64,000 bases of DNA from Nocardia jejuensis NBRC 103114 (GCF_001613145.1 NZ_BDBU01000030.1:122835-186834), one strand, 5' to 3'. Positions 42,566 through 51,585 are shown, counted from the stretch's first letter. A program made the numbers and translations. The notes: a model not told the origin generated them from the letters alone.

Positions 42566-43108
42566 ATGGGTTATCCGGAGGACGCGCTCGCACCGGAGGA
42601 GCGGCTGCTGCTGCATCGGCATCCGCATTGGAAGATGTTGTTCTGGCCCGCTGTCACTTTCATCCTGATCACCGCTTTGGCCGGGTTCGGTGCGGGGGTC
42701 GCGGTGCACAACACCGAGGGCACCCTGCGCACCGGTCTGTTGATCGCGATTCTGGTGGCGTGGACGGCAATCGTGGTGTGGCGGTGCATCGCTCCGCTGA
42801 TGCGGTGGAAGTCGACGCATTTCATCATCACCGATCGCCGGGTGCTGATCCGGCAGGGCGTGCTGACGCACACCGGCATCGACATTCCGATGAACCGGAT
42901 CTCGAATGTGCAGTTCCGCCATGGACTGTTCGACCGAATGCTGGGCACCGGAACGCTGATCGTCGGATCCGCGTCGGAGGACCCGCTGGAGTACGACGAC
43001 ATTCCGGAGGTGCAGAAGGTGCACGCGCTGCTCTATCACCAGGTCTTCGATGTGGTGCAGAACAACCAGAATGGCGGCTCCTACGGATCCGACCCGTCGT
43101 ACCCGTAG
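42566..43108 (+). CDS. Bacterial PH-domain membrane protein (Rv3278c family)
   Basis: A 180-aa protein with two transmembrane helices (~25-48 and 55-75: LFWPAVTFILITALAGFG, TGLLIAILVAWTAIVVW). A cytoplasmic bPH2/DUF304-type pleckstrin-like domain follows: FIITDRRVLIRQGVLTHTG, IDIPMNRISNVQFRHGLFDR, GTGTLIVGSASEDPLEYDD. The role is unknown. It sits upstream of a two-component system and near purK/birA as in mycobacteria. Nine bases separate it from the response regulator, though that gene also has its own leaderless -10. Confidence 0.85.
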   Translation: MGYPEDALAPEERLLLHRHPHWKMLFWPAVTFILITALAGFGAGVAVHNTEGTLRTGLLIAILVAWTAIVVWRCIAPLMRWKSTHFIITDRRVLIRQGVLTHTGIDIPMNRISNVQFRHGLFDRMLGTGTLIVGSASEDPLEYDDIPEVQKVHALLYHQVFDVVQNNQNGGSYGSDPSYP

Positions 43109-43111
43109 TCT
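43106..43111 (+). promoter_or_regulatory. -10 hexamer TAGTCT, leaderless start at 43118
   Basis: TAGTCT overlaps the stop codon of the PH-domain gene and is six bases from the response-regulator GTG. Confidence 0.45.
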
Positions 43112-43117
43112 TGTCCC

Positions 43118-43795
43118 GTGACCGCCGTACTGCTGGCCGAAGACGACGAGGCTATCGCTGCGCCGCTGTCGCGAGCGCTGGGGCGCGAAGGATATGCGGT
43201 GACCGTCGAGAGTTACGGTCCCGCCGTTCTGGAGCGAGCCCTCGAGGGTGGCCATGACCTGCTGATCCTGGATCTGGGGTTGCCCGGCATGGATGGGCTC
43301 GAGGTGTGCCGCCAGGTGCGGGCGCGCGGGGCCGATCTGGCCGTGCTCATGCTCACCGCGCGCACCGACGAAGTGGATTTCGTGGTCGGTCTCGATGCCG
43401 GCGCGGACGACTACGTGGGTAAGCCCTTCCGGCTCGCGGAGTTGCTGGCCCGGGTGCGAGCGCTGTTGCGCCGCAGCGGAATCGGTGACGAGGCGGTGGA
43501 GGTCGGCGGGATCCGGCTCGAGCCGGCCGCGCGCCGGGTGCTGGTGAACGGCGCCGAGGTGAATCTCGCCAACAAGGAGTACGAGCTGCTCAAGGTGCTC
43601 ATCGACCGTGCCGGACAGGTGGTCTCGCGCGAGACCATCCTGCGCGAGGTCTGGGGTGACGCCGATTTGCGTGGTTCCAAGACCTTGGATATGCATATGT
43701 CGTGGTTGCGTCGCAAGATCGGCGACGAGGGTCCGGTGGCCGAACGGCGAATCGTGACGGTGCGCGGCGTAGGGTTCCGCTTCAATACCGACTAG
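43118..43795 (+). CDS. OmpR-family response regulator
   Basis: A 225-aa regulator. The receiver domain has acidic pair D9/D10, phosphoacceptor D52 (LLILDLGLPGMDG), T80 and K102 (DDYVGKPF). The C-terminal winged helix contains LANKEYELLKVLIDRAGQVV and VRGVGFRFNTD. It forms a two-component system with the kinase 80 bp downstream. Signal and targets are unknown. The small exported protein downstream is a candidate target or sensor partner. Confidence 0.92.
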   Translation: MTAVLLAEDDEAIAAPLSRALGREGYAVTVESYGPAVLERALEGGHDLLILDLGLPGMDGLEVCRQVRARGADLAVLMLTARTDEVDFVVGLDAGADDYVGKPFRLAELLARVRALLRRSGIGDEAVEVGGIRLEPAARRVLVNGAEVNLANKEYELLKVLIDRAGQVVSRETILREVWGDADLRGSKTLDMHMSWLRRKIGDEGPVAERRIVTVRGVGFRFNTD

Positions 43796-43875
43796 CGGTG
43801 CGCGGTAGGCGAATCCAGTTCTCTCCGGAAAGTGCCGGCATTCCCGAAAGCCCAGCGAAGCGAGGCATCTCGACG

Positions 43876-45189
43876 ATGAGGCGCAGGATCCTGCTGTCCA
43901 TGGTGGCCGCGCTGACCCTGACCACGCTCGTGCTCGGGGTGCCGCTGGCCTTCACCGCCTGGCAGTGGGTCGAGGACATCACCCGCAACGAACTGCGCAA
44001 TCGGCTGGACCGCATCGCGGTGGAGGTGGTGGCGCAGGAGAAGGACGACGGGCTGGTGCACGGCACCCTCGATCTGCGCTCGGCCGCGCCGCTGATTCCG
44101 GAGGGCGGCCGCTTGACCATCGTCTATCCGACGCCCTCGGACAATGCCTCGCGCATCGACGTGGGCGTGGAGTCGGTGCAGGATCCGCTGGTCGAGTCGC
44201 TCGCCATGGGTACCTCGGGTTCGTTGCGGCTGGAAACGCCTGCGGCGCCGATGCATTCGATGCAGCGCCAAGCGCTGGGCGCGGTGGCCGGGCTGGTGCT
44301 GATCTCGCTCGGTGCGGGCATCGCGGTGGCGGTGGTGACCGCGCGGCGGGTGGCCGATCCGCTGCGCGACGTGGCGGGGCGCGCCGCGCGCTTGGCCATG
44401 GGTGATTTCCGCGCGGATCCGCGCCGGCACGGCATCACCGAACTCGATCGCGTCTCGGACGTGCTCGATTCGGCGACCGTGGAGATAGCGGGTCGTTTGC
44501 AGCGCGAGCACGCATTGGTCGCGGATGTCTCGCATCAGCTGCGCAGCCGATTGACGGCCGTGCGCCTGCGCCTGGACGAACTGTCCACCCACGACGATCC
44601 GGCGGTCGTGCACGAGGCCGAGGAGGCCATGGCGCAGGTGGATCGCCTCACCGACGCGATCGACGATCTGGTTCGCGCCTCCCGCGACGAGGGCGCCGCC
44701 GAGCGCGATCCGGTGCCGGTGGTCGCGGAACTGCGTGGCGTGGTGGCCGAATGGCGCCATCCGTTCGCGGAGGCGGGCCGCAAACTCGTCCTGCTCGGCG
44801 ATCCGACCCTCAAGGCTCCGGTGACCGGATCCCGCCTGCGCGAGGCGGTCGCGGTGCTGGTCGACAATGCCCTCATGCACGGGGCCGGGACCTGCACCGT
44901 GTCGGTGCGCACGGTGACCGGCGTGCGCGACGACCGGGAACCGCTGGTGGTGGTGGAGATCGCCGACGAGGGCGACGGCGTGCGCGACGAACTCGCCCCG
45001 CACATCTTCGACCGCGGTTTCTCCGCCGCCGGATCCACCGGTGTGGGCCTGGCGCTGGCGCGTGCGCTCATCGAGGCCGATGGCGGTCGTCTCGAACTGC
45101 AGCGTCGCCGCCCGGCGCTGTTCGCGGTGTTCCTGGGCTCGTCCGGGGTGGCCCGGATTCCGAACGGTCCGATCACCGAGCCGCGCTGA
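43876..45189 (+). CDS. HAMP-containing sensor histidine kinase
   Basis: A 437-aa kinase. TM1 (~5-27) and TM2 (~133-155, GAVAGLVLISLGAGIAVAVV) flank a ~105-residue extracytoplasmic sensor. HAMP follows (ARRVADPLRDVAGRAARLAMG). The H-box ALVADVSHQLRSRLTAVRL has H220. The N-box AVLVDNALMHG and G-box IADEGDGVRDEL are present. The frame is open upstream, but ATG 43876 is the first start before TM1. It pairs with the response regulator immediately upstream. Confidence 0.9.
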   Translation: MRRRILLSMVAALTLTTLVLGVPLAFTAWQWVEDITRNELRNRLDRIAVEVVAQEKDDGLVHGTLDLRSAAPLIPEGGRLTIVYPTPSDNASRIDVGVESVQDPLVESLAMGTSGSLRLETPAAPMHSMQRQALGAVAGLVLISLGAGIAVAVVTARRVADPLRDVAGRAARLAMGDFRADPRRHGITELDRVSDVLDSATVEIAGRLQREHALVADVSHQLRSRLTAVRLRLDELSTHDDPAVVHEAEEAMAQVDRLTDAIDDLVRASRDEGAAERDPVPVVAELRGVVAEWRHPFAEAGRKLVLLGDPTLKAPVTGSRLREAVAVLVDNALMHGAGTCTVSVRTVTGVRDDREPLVVVEIADEGDGVRDELAPHIFDRGFSAAGSTGVGLALARALIEADGGRLELQRRRPALFAVFLGSSGVARIPNGPITEPR

Positions 45190-45336
45190 GGCGGCTCTCC
45201 GCCGGGTTTTCCGGTGGCGAATCGAGTTCTATCGATTCCCTAACCATTCGCTAGCCGAGCCTGAGAAAACGCTTCATACCTTCGGAATCGTTCACCGACA
45301 CCGGCGAGAGATCGCCGGCGACCTGAAGGAGAAGGT

Positions 45337-45759
45337 ATGCAGAAGACCACGATTCGCCGCGGCGTCATCGTCGGCGGAATCGCCGGGGCCGCCGTGTTCG
45401 GCGCGCTGATCGTGCCCGGCATCGCGAATGCCGCCCCGGTCTCGCCGAGCACCACCATCGACGTCACCCAGAATCCGGACGGCAGCTTCACCGTGGTGAA
45501 CCCGGATACGGGTCAGCCGGAGGCCGTGCAGGTGCAGCCCGCGCATCCGCTCGACGATCGCGCGATCCCGGCGGATCCCGCCCAGCCGGCCGACCGTGGT
45601 CCGGTGATCGTGCAGCGCGGGCCGGACCGCGACGGCGACACGGTGATCATCCAGCGCGACGGCGATCACGCGATCGTCCAGCGCGCGCGACCGGGCGCCG
45701 ACACGCTCCCGGCGCTCCCGATCCAGCCCGCGCGCCCCTCGACGGGCAGCGGTTCCTGA
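45337..45759 (+). CDS. Small exported protein with IVQR repeats
   Basis: A 140-aa protein not assignable to a family. A signal peptide (residues 1-32: KTTIRRGVIVGGIAGAAVFG, cleavage near ANA-A) is followed by a short beta segment (TTIDVTQNPDGSFTVVNP). Then comes a Pro/Asp/Gln-rich tail with three related motifs VIVQRG, VIIQRDGDH and AIVQRA. It has a strong GAAGGAGAAGG ribosome-binding site (45325-45335) and sits between two two-component systems, so it may be a regulated envelope protein. Confidence 0.7.
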   Translation: MQKTTIRRGVIVGGIAGAAVFGALIVPGIANAAPVSPSTTIDVTQNPDGSFTVVNPDTGQPEAVQVQPAHPLDDRAIPADPAQPADRGPVIVQRGPDRDGDTVIIQRDGDHAIVQRARPGADTLPALPIQPARPSTGSGS

Positions 45760-45874
45760 TCCGGTCGGCGCCGGTCCGTGCCTCGCATCCGGAAGCGACA
45801 CCCTGCGTCGGGACCGGCCCGCTGTGATGTTTGCCTGACGGTGACCACTCCCGCGGATCAGTATCGTCGGTGCG

Positions 45875-46564
45875 GTGAGTAGTCCCCGAATTCTGGTTGT
45901 GGACGACGACGTCAGGGTGCTGGCCTCGGTGGCGCGGGGGCTGCGCCTGTCCGGTTTCGATGTCGAGACCGCGACGGACGGAGCCGCCGCCCTGCAGCGC
46001 ATCACCGCGAGCGCGCCGCAGGCCATGGTGCTGGATCTGAACATGCCGATGCTGGACGGAGTGCAGGTGGTCACGGCACTGCGCTCGTTCGGCAACGACA
46101 TCCCGATCTGCGTGCTCAGCGCGCGGTCGGAGGTCACCGACCGGATCGGGGCGCTCGAGGCCGGCGCCGACGACTATCTGACCAAGCCGTTCGATCTCGG
46201 CGAACTGGTGGCCCGGCTGCGGGCCATGCTGCGCCGAGCCCCCGCCCCCGACCATGGTTCCGACCGAGTATCGGTGGGCCCCTTGACCATTCACCCCAGT
46301 GCCCGCCGCGCCTACGCCAACGACGCCCTGCTGGACCTCACCAAGCGCGAGTTCGACCTCCTGGCCGCGCTGTCCTCGGCCCCCGGCCAGGTCTTCACCC
46401 GCGCCCAGCTGCTGGATCGAGTGTGGGGCTACGACTTCGAAACCCAGACCAAGGTGGTCGATGTGTTCGTCTCCTATGTACGCCGCAAGATCGAGGACAC
46501 CGGCTGCCCCCGGTTGGTCCACACGGTCCGCGGCGTCGGCTTCGTCCTACGGACCGACGCATGA
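45875..46564 (+). CDS. PrrA-like response regulator
   Basis: A 229-aa OmpR-type regulator resembling mycobacterial PrrA: ILVVDDDVRVLASVARGLRL, phosphoacceptor D54 (MVLDLNMPMLDGV), ICVLSARSEVTDRIGALEAG and K104. The DNA-binding domain contains LTKREFDLLAALSSAPGQVF and VRGVGFVLRTDA. GTG 45875 follows a TATCGT hexamer by seven bases. It overlaps the kinase start (ATGA). Being a PrrA paralogue is inference from sequence alone. Confidence 0.88.
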   Translation: MSSPRILVVDDDVRVLASVARGLRLSGFDVETATDGAAALQRITASAPQAMVLDLNMPMLDGVQVVTALRSFGNDIPICVLSARSEVTDRIGALEAGADDYLTKPFDLGELVARLRAMLRRAPAPDHGSDRVSVGPLTIHPSARRAYANDALLDLTKREFDLLAALSSAPGQVFTRAQLLDRVWGYDFETQTKVVDVFVSYVRRKIEDTGCPRLVHTVRGVGFVLRTDA

Positions 46565-48105
46565 GGCTTGTGCCCTCGAGCCTTCGCGATCACCTGCGAA
46601 ACTGCCACGGCGGCAGAGGTTCTGCCGCCGTGGCAGTGGGGCGGCCGATCTCGCTGCGTACGCGAGTCGCGCTCGCCAGCGCGGTGACCGCCGCGGTCGT
46701 GGTGGGCGGTATGAGCGCGGTGCTCTTCGCGGTCGCGCCCACCGATGCCAGGACGCAGGTCGGGACGGTGGTCAGCGCCCTGGCGATCCAGCGCGCCGAA
46801 CCGCTCAGCACCGAGCCCCCGGCCGACGGCCCGGCCGACGCGCGGACGCCGCAGCGGGTCATCACGGTGAACCCCGGAACACCCTTTCCCGGAACGGATT
46901 CCGATGCGTCCGCCCTGCCGCCGCTGCCCGCGGAATTCGCCCGCACCGTTCCGGTGGACGGGCAGACGGTGATGTTGACCGTTCCGCAGAACGTGGCCTC
47001 GGATTCGGTTGCCAAGCAACGGGTTCGGATCATCGCGGTGGGTCTGGCCGGGATCGCGCTGGCCGCGCTGCTCGGCTGGTACTTCGCCTCCCGCGCGGTG
47101 GCTCCGCTGCGCCGGCTCACGGCGGCGACGGCCGGGCTGGGAACTCGCCCGGACGCCCCCGATCATCTCGCCCTGGCCACCTCGAACCGATCGGTCGCGA
47201 GCGAGACCGCCGAACTGACCGAGGCGATGAACACCATGCTCGGCCGTATTTCGGCCGAACGCCGCCACACCGACGAAGCCCTGGTCACCGCACGGGATTT
47301 CGCCGCGACCGCCGCGCACGAGCTGCGCACCCCGCTCACCGCCATGCGGACGGATCTGCAAGTGCTGCAATCCATGCCGCTGTCCGAGGCCGAACGCGCG
47401 GAGATCATCGGTGAGGTCCTGGCCAGCCAGCACACCGTCGAATCCACCCTCGCCGCCCTGGAACGCCTGGCCGTGGGCGACTTGACCACCGAATCCGACT
47501 GGGAGGAGGTCGATCTCGGCCAACTGGTCGACCAGGTGGTGGAGGACGCCCGCCGCGCCCACCCCGCGGTCACCATCGACACCGACGGCGTGGACCCGAT
47601 CCGCCTGCGCGGCTTGGCCGCGGGCCTGCGCTCGGTCATCGACAACGCCGTCACCAACGCGGTCCGCCACGGCGCGGCCACCCGCATCGACATCGCCGCC
47701 CACCACGTTCCCCGCTCATCCCCGGCCACGGACGACTCCGGGGACCAGCCCGGCCGGGCGGATGCACGCGGCCGGGCGCATTCGAGCGGCCCCGAGGCTC
47801 CCGCGGTCCCACACTCCCCGGATTCCGGCGCGGTGATCCTGACCATCGACGACAACGGCACCGGCATCCCCGCCGCCGATCGCGAACGCGTCTTCGACCG
47901 CTTCCACCGCGCCGCCACCACCCCCGGACTCGGCCTGGGGCTGGCGCTGGTGGCTCAGCAGGCCCGCCTGCACGGCGGTGACGCGACCATCGAGAACAGC
48001 CCGCTCGGCGGCGTCCGGCTCATCGTCACCCTCGTCCCGGACCGAGCGCACGCATCGGGGCAATTCCGCCCCGCCGCGCCGAGCGCCCCGGCGGCATCGA
48101 GCTGA
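46561..48105 (+). CDS. PrrB-like sensor histidine kinase
   Basis: A 514-aa kinase. TM1 (~36-58, LASAVTAAVVVGGMSAVLF) and TM2 (~155-178) enclose a Pro-rich sensor. HAMP is VAPLRRLTAATAGLG. The H-box DFAATAAHELRTPLTAMR has H253. AVTNAVRHG is the N-box and IDDNGTGIPAADRERVFDRF the G-box region. A low-complexity insert (~400-425) splits the ATPase domain between N- and G1-boxes. The ATGA overlap with the regulator gene indicates coupled translation. Confidence 0.9.
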   Translation: MRLVPSSLRDHLRNCHGGRGSAAVAVGRPISLRTRVALASAVTAAVVVGGMSAVLFAVAPTDARTQVGTVVSALAIQRAEPLSTEPPADGPADARTPQRVITVNPGTPFPGTDSDASALPPLPAEFARTVPVDGQTVMLTVPQNVASDSVAKQRVRIIAVGLAGIALAALLGWYFASRAVAPLRRLTAATAGLGTRPDAPDHLALATSNRSVASETAELTEAMNTMLGRISAERRHTDEALVTARDFAATAAHELRTPLTAMRTDLQVLQSMPLSEAERAEIIGEVLASQHTVESTLAALERLAVGDLTTESDWEEVDLGQLVDQVVEDARRAHPAVTIDTDGVDPIRLRGLAAGLRSVIDNAVTNAVRHGAATRIDIAAHHVPRSSPATDDSGDQPGRADARGRAHSSGPEAPAVPHSPDSGAVILTIDDNGTGIPAADRERVFDRFHRAATTPGLGLGLALVAQQARLHGGDATIENSPLGGVRLIVTLVPDRAHASGQFRPAAPSAPAASS

Positions 48106-48127
48106 ACTTCGGCGCGTGGAAACGAAC

Positions 48128-48157
48128 GCGGCCCGGAACCGTCAGGTTCCGGGCCGC
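48128..48157 (+). terminator. Terminator, perfect 13-bp stem
   Basis: Arms 48128-48140 and 48145-48157 with a GTCA loop, between the converging kinase and GtrA genes. Confidence 0.8.
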
Positions 48158-48214
48158 GACGCTGTCGTCAGACAAGAGCGAGGGGTTTGCCTTGAGCGCC
48201 CCAGGGCAGTGCCC

Positions 48215-48757
48215 TCAGCTATGTCCGAGTTGTTCCTCGTTCATGAGGTCTTCGAACTCCTCCTGGAGTTCTTCCATTTCGTTCGGGAACACCCACCGCT
48301 TCATCGACCAGAACCGGAAAACCATCTGCAACAGGTTGCCGATGATGAACGCGCTGAAGAAGTCGGCGATGTTCTCGACCGTGAAACTCACGTTCGGCTG
48401 CCGCAGGTCGAACACGTAGCTGGAGATGTACAGCGGCACCGCGGCCAAGAGCACGCCCACGCCGCTGACGAGGAAGAACAGCAGCGCCTCGTGGTGCTTC
48501 TCGCGCCCGCCGCGCTTGTCGAAGGTCCATTCCCGGTTCAGGATGTACGACACGATGACCGCGACCGTGCCCGAGAGGATTCGGGCGATTGTCGGTTTCG
48601 TATCGAGTACGGTCCATTTCAGGAGATAGAAGATGCCCAGGTCGATGACGAACGTGGTCGCGCCGACAATCGCGAACTTCAGCAGTTCGGAATGACGGTC
48701 CGCGAGGTCCCGCAGCGGTTTGGGCAGGCGGTTCGCCACCTCGTCGACAAATGACAC
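48215..48757 (-). CDS. GtrA-family membrane protein (Rv3277 type)
   Basis: A 180-aa protein with four hydrophobic segments: FAIVGATTFVIDLGIFYLL, ILSGTVAVIVSYILNREWTF, ALLFFLVSGVGVLLAAVPLY and a fourth near NIADFFSAFIIGNLLQMVF. KFAIVGATTF and YILNREWTF are GtrA hallmarks. GtrA proteins are thought to help flip polyprenyl-linked sugars across the membrane for envelope glycan decoration. The C-terminal ~25 residues are acidic. It is divergent from purK, as in mycobacteria. GTG 48757 is exactly six bases after TAGACT (reverse strand). Confidence 0.88.
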   Translation of the reverse strand: MSFVDEVANRLPKPLRDLADRHSELLKFAIVGATTFVIDLGIFYLLKWTVLDTKPTIARILSGTVAVIVSYILNREWTFDKRGGREKHHEALLFFLVSGVGVLLAAVPLYISSYVFDLRQPNVSFTVENIADFFSAFIIGNLLQMVFRFWSMKRWVFPNEMEELQEEFEDLMNEEQLGHS

Positions 48758-48763
48758 CCCGCG

Positions 48764-48769
48764 AGTCTA
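48764..48769 (-). promoter_or_regulatory. -10 hexamer TAGACT, leaderless GtrA start
   Basis: Reverse-strand TAGACT, six bases, GTG 48757. It lies in the 64-bp GtrA-purK divergent interval. Confidence 0.5.
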
Positions 48770-48821
48770 CGTCTCTCGTCGATGCCGTGAGCAACCCGCA
48801 GTAAGGGACCCGGTGGGTGCC

Positions 48822-50045
48822 ATGACAACATTGTCGAACGTGAGCGCCCGTAGCTTCGATTCCTCCGCGATGCCCACCGTCACCATGATCGGTGGCGGCC
48901 AGTTGGCGCGCATGACCCATCAGGCGGCCATCGCGCTGGGCCAGCGCCTGCGCGTGCTGGCCGAGCACCTCGACGATCCGGCCGCCCAGGTCACCCCGGA
49001 CGTGGTCTTCGGCAGCCACAACGATCTGATGGCGCTGCGCAAGGCCGCGATCGGCTCGCACGCGGTGACCTTCGATCACGAGGGCGTGCCCACCGAGCAC
49101 CTCGAGGCCCTGATCGCCGAGGGCGTGAACGTACAGCCGCCGCCGAGCGCGCTCATCTTCGCCCAGGACAAGCTCTTCATGCGCCGCAAGCTCGCGGAGC
49201 TGGGGCTGCCGATTCCGGCGTTCGTCGAGGTGACATCGGTCACGGACGCGGTGTCCTTCGGTGACGAGCACGGCTGGCCGTTCGTCCTCAAGGCCGTGCG
49301 CGGCGGATACGACGGCCGCGGCGTGTGGATGCCCGCCGACGCCGCCGAGGCCGAACTCCTGGTCACCGACCAGCTGGCGCACGGCGTGTCGCTGCTGGCC
49401 GAAACCAAGGTCGATCTCGAGCGTGAGCTGTCCGCGATGGTGGCGCGCTCTCCGTTCGGTCAGGCCGCGGCCTGGCCGGTGGTGGAGACCGTGCAGCGCA
49501 ACGGTCAGTGCGCGGTGGTCATCGCCCCGGCCCCCGATCTGTCCGAGGAGCGTGCCACCGAGGCAGGGGCCCTGGCGCTGCGCCTGGCCGCCGAACTCGG
49601 AGTCACCGGCGTGATGGCCGTGGAGCTGTTCGAGACGCGTTCGGGTGAGTTGCTGATCAACGAGCTCGCGATGCGCCCGCACAATTCCGGCCACTGGGGT
49701 ATGGACGGCGCCTGCACCGGCCAGTTCGAGCAGCATCTGCGCGCGGTCCTGGACTACCCGCTCGGCTCGACCCGCCCGCTGGCTCCGGTCACGGTGATGG
49801 CGAACATCCTGGGCGCCGCGCAGGCTCCCGAGATGTCGATGGACGAACGCCTGCACCATCTTTCGGCGCGGCTGCCCGAGGCCAAGGTGCATCTGTACGG
49901 CAAGGGTGAGCGCCCCGATCGCAAGATCGGTCACATCAACATCCTCGGCGACGACGTCGCCGTCACACGCGAGAAGGCCGAGCGCGCGGCCCACTGGATG
50001 TCGCACGCGATTTGGACCGACGGATGGGACCCGCATCATGACTGA
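48822..50045 (+). CDS. purK: N5-carboxyaminoimidazole ribonucleotide synthase
   Basis: A 407-aa ATP-grasp enzyme that carboxylates AIR to N5-CAIR with ATP and bicarbonate in purine synthesis. TMIGGGQLARMTHQAA is the AIR-site start. VLKAVRGGYDGRGVW is the ATP-grasp lysine loop, and ELAMRPHNSGHWGMDGAC is the metal/ATP block. The C-terminal HLYGKGERPDRKIGHINI is conserved. ATG 48822 gives a short N-terminal extension as in mycobacterial PurK. It overlaps purE by 8 bp. Confidence 0.95.
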   Translation: MTTLSNVSARSFDSSAMPTVTMIGGGQLARMTHQAAIALGQRLRVLAEHLDDPAAQVTPDVVFGSHNDLMALRKAAIGSHAVTFDHEGVPTEHLEALIAEGVNVQPPPSALIFAQDKLFMRRKLAELGLPIPAFVEVTSVTDAVSFGDEHGWPFVLKAVRGGYDGRGVWMPADAAEAELLVTDQLAHGVSLLAETKVDLERELSAMVARSPFGQAAAWPVVETVQRNGQCAVVIAPAPDLSEERATEAGALALRLAAELGVTGVMAVELFETRSGELLINELAMRPHNSGHWGMDGACTGQFEQHLRAVLDYPLGSTRPLAPVTVMANILGAAQAPEMSMDERLHHLSARLPEAKVHLYGKGERPDRKIGHINILGDDVAVTREKAERAAHWMSHAIWTDGWDPHHD

Positions 50046-50547
50046 CACCACCACCGCCCAGGTCGGCCTGATCATGGGCAGTGATTCGGACTGGCCCACC
50101 ATGGTCGCCGCCGCGGAGGCCCTGGCCGAGTTCGGCGTCCGCTTCGAGGTCGGCGTGGTCTCCGCGCACCGCACCCCGCAGCGCATGCTCGACTACGCGA
50201 AAGAGGCTGCGGGCCGCGGCATTTCGGTCATCATCGCGGGCGCGGGCGGTGCGGCCCACCTCCCGGGCATGGTCGCCTCCGCGACCCCGCTGCCCGTGAT
50301 CGGTGTCCCCGTCCCCCTCAAGCACCTCGACGGCATGGACTCCCTCCTGTCCATCGTCCAGATGCCCGCCGGCGTCCCGGTGGCCACCGTCTCGATCGGC
50401 GGAGCGCGCAATGCCGGCCTGCTGGCCGTCCGCATCCTCGCCGCCACCGACCCCGAACTCCGTTCCCGCATGGAGCAGTTCCAGGCCGACCTGGAGAAAA
50501 TGGTCCTCGAGAAGGACGCCGGCCTGCGCGCCCAGCTCCTGGGCTGA
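50038..50547 (+). CDS. purE: N5-CAIR mutase
   Basis: A 169-aa class I PurE that converts N5-CAIR to CAIR. LIMGSDSDWPTM and VVSAHRTPQRM are the nucleotide- and active-site loops, with histidine in SAHRT. AGAGGAAHLPGMVA and PAGVPVATVSIGGARNAG complete the octamer core. ATG lies within the purK 3' end, so translation is coupled. Full length. Confidence 0.96.
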   Translation: MTDTTTAQVGLIMGSDSDWPTMVAAAEALAEFGVRFEVGVVSAHRTPQRMLDYAKEAAGRGISVIIAGAGGAAHLPGMVASATPLPVIGVPVPLKHLDGMDSLLSIVQMPAGVPVATVSIGGARNAGLLAVRILAATDPELRSRMEQFQADLEKMVLEKDAGLRAQLLG

Positions 50548-50784
50548 GGGATCGCGGGACCCTCTCGCCGTTTGCGTTGTCCGAGTCGGATTCCTTGCGG
50601 CTCAACGACTGTGGGGCCGAGGAGTCCGGACGTCGGCGCGCGAATGCGCCGATGTCCGGCGAGCGTGGAAACCGGTCGGCTCGCGTTCGATCACCCCGGC
50701 GGCATGCGCGGGCCGCGCGGCGTCGGTGACCATCGCGGCGCTCCGATCCGCGTCGCGCTGTACGAGGGCGCGCGTGCGCATCGC

Positions 50785-50790
50785 TACGGT
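50785..50790 (+). promoter_or_regulatory. -10 hexamer TACGGT, leaderless start at 50797
   Basis: TACGGT, six bases, GTG 50797; same spacing as other leaderless starts in the window. Confidence 0.45.
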
Positions 50791-50796
50791 TGACGG

Positions 50797-51486
50797 GTGA
50801 CCGGTGACCAACTTCCTCGTGCCCGCGTCGACGCGGATCCGACCGAGCGGCGTCTGAACGTCGTCGATCAGGCGTTGCGGCTGTTCGCCGAGAAGGGGTT
50901 CGAGGCGACGACGGTCGACGAGATCGCGGAGGCCGCGGGGATCTCGCGACGGACGTTCTTCCGTCAGTTCCGGTCCAAGGAAGATGTGGTCTTCGCCGAT
51001 CACGAGTCGCAGCTGGCGCAGGCGCGCGCGTATCTCGATGCGGCGGAAGGGGATCCGTGGGATGCGGTGGCCCAGGCGGTCGTGGAGGTGTTCGAGCGGT
51101 TCACCCAGTGGCGGGAGTTGGCGGCGCGGCGGTATCGGGTGGTGCGGCAGGAGCCCGCGCTGCGCGAGCGCGAGATCGTGACGGTGTTCCGCTACGAGCG
51201 GTTGTTCACCGACTATCTGCGCGGCCGGTTGCGGGGTGAGTCGGATCTGGCGCTGGTGCAGTTCACGGCGGCGGTGACGGCCACGCACAACTACCTGCTG
51301 CGCCGGATGGTGCGCGGTGAGTCCGATGCGAGTGCCGCGGATCTGCGGGCGGCGCTGGCGGCGATTCCGCGTGGCTCCGGCGCGGGGGAGGGCCGGGCGG
51401 AGGAGGTGGTGGTCGCGGTGTTTCCCCGCGACATGCCGCCTCGGCAGGTCGCCGATCTTCTGGCGCGTCGGCTCGATACGCTGTGA
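50797..51486 (+). CDS. TetR family regulator next to fadE25
   Basis: A 229-aa TetR protein. NVVDQALRLFAEKGFEATTV, AEAAGISRRTFFRQF and SKEDVVFADHE form the DNA-binding domain. The C-terminal domain has VFERFTQWRELAARRYRVVR. It is 160 bp upstream of fadE25 in the same direction and may control it in response to an acyl-CoA, which is inference. TACGGT (50785-50790) is six bases from the GTG start. A ~250-bp gap separates it from purE, with nothing recognised in it. Confidence 0.88.
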   Translation: MTGDQLPRARVDADPTERRLNVVDQALRLFAEKGFEATTVDEIAEAAGISRRTFFRQFRSKEDVVFADHESQLAQARAYLDAAEGDPWDAVAQAVVEVFERFTQWRELAARRYRVVRQEPALREREIVTVFRYERLFTDYLRGRLRGESDLALVQFTAAVTATHNYLLRRMVRGESDASAADLRAALAAIPRGSGAGEGRAEEVVVAVFPRDMPPRQVADLLARRLDTL

Positions 51487-51579
51487 ACCGTCGGCGGTGA
51501 TCGTCACGGCACCGTCTGATGACACTGCGTGCCACACAACTGTGAGTAAATACGCGCACGTGGCTGCGTTGTTGCGGCG

Positions 51580-51585
51580 TATACT
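51580..51585 (+). promoter_or_regulatory. fadE25 -10 hexamer TATACT
   Basis: TATACT is a near-consensus -10 box 61 bases before the fadE25 ATG, giving a leader that carries the AGGAGA site at 51633-51638. Confidence 0.5.
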
